The translations under genes were made by a program, and so were the position numbers. A stretch of 45,486 nucleotides of DNA from an uncultured Saprospiraceae bacterium (lineage in GTDB: Bacteria; Bacteroidota; Bacteroidia; Chitinophagales; Saprospiraceae), in contig CALIIW010000060.1 of the NCBI GenBank assembly GCA_938018185.1, forward strand, positions 1-45,486. The letters are read 5' to 3'. Positions 43,151 to 45,486 of the stretch are shown piece by piece (position 1 is the first letter of the stretch; each line of letters starts with the position of its first letter). The notes under the pieces were generated by a model. It saw only the letters and a program-made list of their open reading frames with translations, was not told the DNA's origin and did not search any database.

Positions 43151-43993
43151 ATGAAAAGAAGAAAATTCATAAGTAGAACTTTTTGGAGCCTATGTGGGAT
43201 AACAGGCTTGTATACCTGGCAGATAGAACCGATGTGGCTTGAGTTTGTGAAAAGGAAAATGCCAATAGAAAACCTGCCAGATAATTTAATAGGTAAAACG
43301 CTAATGCAAATTAGTGATATACATGTTGGATATGGAGTTGATAGTAATTACATCATAGAATCATTTATGAAGGCACAAAAGTTTAATCCTGATTTTGTGC
43401 CTTATACTGGTGACTATGTAAGCTATATCGACCCAGAACAATTCAGCCAATTAGAAGAAGTTTTAAAACAAGCCGTCAAAGGTAAAATTGCAACAGTTGG
43501 AATACTAGGAAATCATGATTATGGAAATAATTGGGCAGATCAAAGTGTTGCGGATAAAATTACAAGACAACTAAATAAAAATGGAATAAGGGTCCTCAAT
43601 AATAAACAAAAGGAGTACGAAGGATTGAATTTTATAGGATTAGATGATTATTGGGGATTAAATTTTACACCAGAAAAAGTTATGAACAGATTGGATTTGA
43701 GTAAATCAAATATTGTACTCTGTCATAATCCAGATGTATGCGATCTAAAGATATGGAATGGATATAGAGGCTGGATTTTGTCAGGACATACGCACGGAGG
43801 CCAGTGTAAACCTCCATTCTTAAATCCTCCTATGCTGCCAGTAAAAAATAAGAAATATTCATCAGGAGAAATTGACTTGGGAGATGGAAGAATGTTATAT
43901 ATAAACAGGGCACTTGGCCATTTATTGCAAGTCAGATTTAATGTGAGGCCAGAAATAACAATTTTTGAACTAGAAAAAAATAGAAAAGACTGA
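43151..43993 (+). CDS. Tat-exported calcineurin-like metallophosphoesterase
   Basis: A 280-residue protein from ATG 43151; an upstream ATG at 43127 would add eight residues before the twin-arginine start. The beginning MKRRKFISRTFW followed by a short hydrophobic stretch resembles a Tat signal, as in B. subtilis YkuE. Metal-binding motifs follow in order: SDIHVG, TGDYV (GD), GNHDYG, CHNPDV and SGHTHGGQ, the full dinuclear metallophosphoesterase set. It likely hydrolyses phosphodiesters or a lipid A/UDP-glucosamine-type substrate outside the cytoplasm; substrate unknown. It starts 42 bases after the T9SS cargo gene and may be in the same transcript. Confidence 0.9.
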   Translation: MKRRKFISRTFWSLCGITGLYTWQIEPMWLEFVKRKMPIENLPDNLIGKTLMQISDIHVGYGVDSNYIIESFMKAQKFNPDFVPYTGDYVSYIDPEQFSQLEEVLKQAVKGKIATVGILGNHDYGNNWADQSVADKITRQLNKNGIRVLNNKQKEYEGLNFIGLDDYWGLNFTPEKVMNRLDLSKSNIVLCHNPDVCDLKIWNGYRGWILSGHTHGGQCKPPFLNPPMLPVKNKKYSSGEIDLGDGRMLYINRALGHLLQVRFNVRPEITIFELEKNRKD

Positions 43994-44136
43994 GATGGTT
44001 CTTGGCTCAGAAATCCAAAAACAAAGTGAGGGTAGAAGACATGGAATAAACAGTATTTTACTCTGATCTGCTTCATGTCTCTATGCCGCGATTTATTCAC
44101 TCTACTCTTAACTATAATCTTAAACCAGAATACAAA

Positions 44137-44676
44137 ATGAAATATAACATTAAAACGCACATCCATCTATATTCATCCTGGGCTGCAAGTAGAGCAGCAA
44201 GTGTAATCACAAATCGATTTACTGTTGAAAAAGGACAATTAATATTAAGCAAATCTAAAATTAAGTCCTTCATCACCAATCCTGGAAAACTACCCAATAT
44301 TAAGAACTTTGACAAAGAGCATCTTTCTTGGAGAAAAGAACTAATAGGCTTATCTTCTGGAGTGATGAAAAAACCATTGACACATGGAATTGCAGCAAAA
44401 ATGATTAATATTTATCTCAAGTCTATAATTATTTGTGGAGGGTATCATGATCATCCGAAAGCGGAAGCTGTTCATCCACCTATTGATTCGGTGTTGTTGA
44501 AAGCATTGGCAAAAGAAAATTATAATGATAAACAGAAGTTTTGGAGAAAAGCAAATAAAATAGCTTGGTCAAATTTTGATTCGACACAATACCAAGATGT
44601 TATTAACGAAATTAGACGTGGCTTAAATGGAAAAGCTTTATGGGAAATTGAAGAATACTGGAAAGGACATCAATAA
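44137..44676 (+). CDS. Conserved-looking hypothetical protein
   Basis: A 179-residue protein from ATG 44137 (an ATG at 44083 would add 18 residues with little character). I do not recognise the family. It has a helical, basic composition. Distinct stretches are KPLTHGIAAKMINIYLKSIIICGGYHDHPKAEAVHPPIDSVLL (near 89-131), whose His and Asp residues could bind metal, and a Trp-rich C-terminus (FWRKANKIAWSNFDSTQY, LWEIEEYW). No signal peptide. The short gap 43994-44136 contains an AGACATG...CATGTCT inverted pair of unclear meaning. Confidence 0.65.
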   Translation: MKYNIKTHIHLYSSWAASRAASVITNRFTVEKGQLILSKSKIKSFITNPGKLPNIKNFDKEHLSWRKELIGLSSGVMKKPLTHGIAAKMINIYLKSIIICGGYHDHPKAEAVHPPIDSVLLKALAKENYNDKQKFWRKANKIAWSNFDSTQYQDVINEIRRGLNGKALWEIEEYWKGHQ

Positions 44677-44738
44677 AAAAATCTAAAGTGAAAGAAAACA
44701 GAAATACTCACTCAATTAAATTACAATCAAATAAAACA

Positions 44739-44906
44739 ATGAAGCTTGTAAGGAATATAAATGCTATAGAGTTTTTGTTGCTAGTCAGCCCAGGATTTAT
44801 TTCTATTTTGAATCTTGAGTTAGAATTATATTTTCTACAAATTATGTGGTCTATTTATTTAGTTGCACTTTTGTCATATTTTCTTTTTCCCCTAGAATTA
44901 AATTAA
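44739..44906 (+). CDS. Small membrane protein, possibly the 5' part of a frameshifted gene
   Basis: A 55-residue open frame from ATG 44739 (an ATG at 44688 is also in frame). It holds two hydrophobic segments (EFLLLVSPGFISIL, LYFLQIMWSIYLVALLSYFLF). It ends just after a homopolymer tract, T5C4 at 44884-44892. One extra base there would join it to the next reading frame, whose continuation PRIKLKLLENYYLKMGAVVIDLR reads as a natural cytoplasmic loop after a membrane helix. Confidence 0.4.
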   Translation: MKLVRNINAIEFLLLVSPGFISILNLELELYFLQIMWSIYLVALLSYFLFPLELN

Positions 44907-44932
44907 AACTTTTAGAAAATTACTATCTGAAG

Positions 44933-45376
44933 ATGGGAGCTGTTGTGATTGATCTAAGAAGCAAGTTTCAAAAAAGTGAAGTTTTTCTTTTTAATGGTTT
45001 TATGGTATTTGGATTTATGATGGCACTATCATTTAAAATGTTTGGTTTGTATTTAGTTGGATTTTTCTTGTATGTAATAGGTTTATTGATTAGCAGAGCA
45101 GTTGTTAAGTATGTTGAGAAAAATCCTGGATACCATTTAATAATATTGGAGGAGGATAAGTTGAAAGGGTATAAAATTGGCTTTCGAGATTTTGACACCA
45201 TAGATATAAAAAAGGATATATTTGGATTAAGAAAACAAGAATGGAAACTTATGCTTAATAACGGATCAGTTATAGATTTTTCAACTGACCAGATTCCTTT
45301 TGAGAAGAAAAAGATATTTTTCGATATGTTAGCTGAGTGCGAAGTGGCTAATGTTGTAGCTGGGGATACTCGGTAG
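44933..45376 (+). CDS. Membrane protein of unknown function, possible 3' part of the same gene
   Basis: A 148-residue protein from ATG 44933; the open frame extends upstream to 44846. Residues 20-56 are hydrophobic, with two membrane segments (FNGFMVFGFMMALSF, LYLVGFFLYVIGLLI). The rest is cytoplasmic and beta-rich, with a PH-like look (YHLIILEEDKLKGYKIGF, DTIDIKKDIFGLRKQEWKLMLNNGSVIDFS). If fused with 44739-44906 the protein would have four membrane segments and about 215 residues. The 110 bases after it up to the window end hold no feature. Confidence 0.5.
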   Translation: MGAVVIDLRSKFQKSEVFLFNGFMVFGFMMALSFKMFGLYLVGFFLYVIGLLISRAVVKYVEKNPGYHLIILEEDKLKGYKIGFRDFDTIDIKKDIFGLRKQEWKLMLNNGSVIDFSTDQIPFEKKKIFFDMLAECEVANVVAGDTR

Positions 45377-45486
45377 TAAACTAAATTTCATTTCCAGTTG
45401 ATATTAAATATATTTAATTGCTAGAAATATCTTCAACTAAATTACGTTAAAAATTGATGCGATCACATCCAAACCTTTTGCAAAAA

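Noticed and set aside
43723..44166. Minus-strand open frame across the metallophosphoesterase end
   Set aside because: It covers the SGHTHGGQ-coding region in antisense and spans an intergenic gap; no motif supports it.

Overview
The window looks like part of a Bacteroidota chromosome, probably of the Saprospiria or a nearby lineage. The signs are three secreted proteins with type IX secretion (T9SS) C-terminal sorting domains, gliding-type GldF and GldG, low GC, little Shine-Dalgarno signal, and several upstream matches to the Bacteroidota promoter pattern TTTG-N19-21-TAnnTTTG. The order-level placement is inference. No tRNA, rRNA, CRISPR array, transposase or integrase was seen.

Layout. 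1-610: non-coding, with two copies of a hairpin-bearing dispersed repeat (third copy near 26.2 kb). 611-6160, minus strand: an unusual shikimate dehydrogenase-proline dehydrogenase fusion overlapping a PopT/DUF368 lipid carrier gene, then an S1/P1-nuclease-like secreted enzyme, a small cytochrome-like lipoprotein and a Crp-type regulator. 6455-9365: a methyltransferase-like protein whose 3' end is duplicated on the far side of a small inserted region carrying one secreted protein. 9360-14482, minus strand: a tight glnS-gldF-gldG-DUF4340 cluster. 14751-18236, plus strand: DUF3052, an outer-membrane barrel, an S9 peptidase and a VF530-type protein. 18325-24927, minus strand: a 2200-residue adhesin-like T9SS cargo with twenty Ig/PKD-like repeats. 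25327-34309: an OmpA-like lipoprotein, an EGF-type lipoprotein, a ferritin-like di-iron protein, a thioredoxin-fold redoxin, an S4 RNA-binding protein and a 1586-residue T9SS cargo ending in six calcium-binding-type repeats. 34484-38737: argS, an M20 dipeptidase and a GNAT acetyltransferase.

38.7-45.5 kb is accessory. It begins with about 1.2 kb of nested inverted-repeat elements. Next come two unknown genes, each bounded by short complementary sequences and followed by a long imperfect hairpin, an arrangement like integron gene cassettes although no integrase is visible. The window ends with a small T9SS cargo, a Tat-type metallophosphoesterase, a conserved unknown and a small membrane protein that may be frameshifted.

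The most noteworthy items are the AroE-ProDH fusion, the cassette-like units at 40.08-42.17 kb, the nested palindromic elements at 38.9-39.9 kb, and the duplicated gene 3' end around 8.0-9.4 kb.
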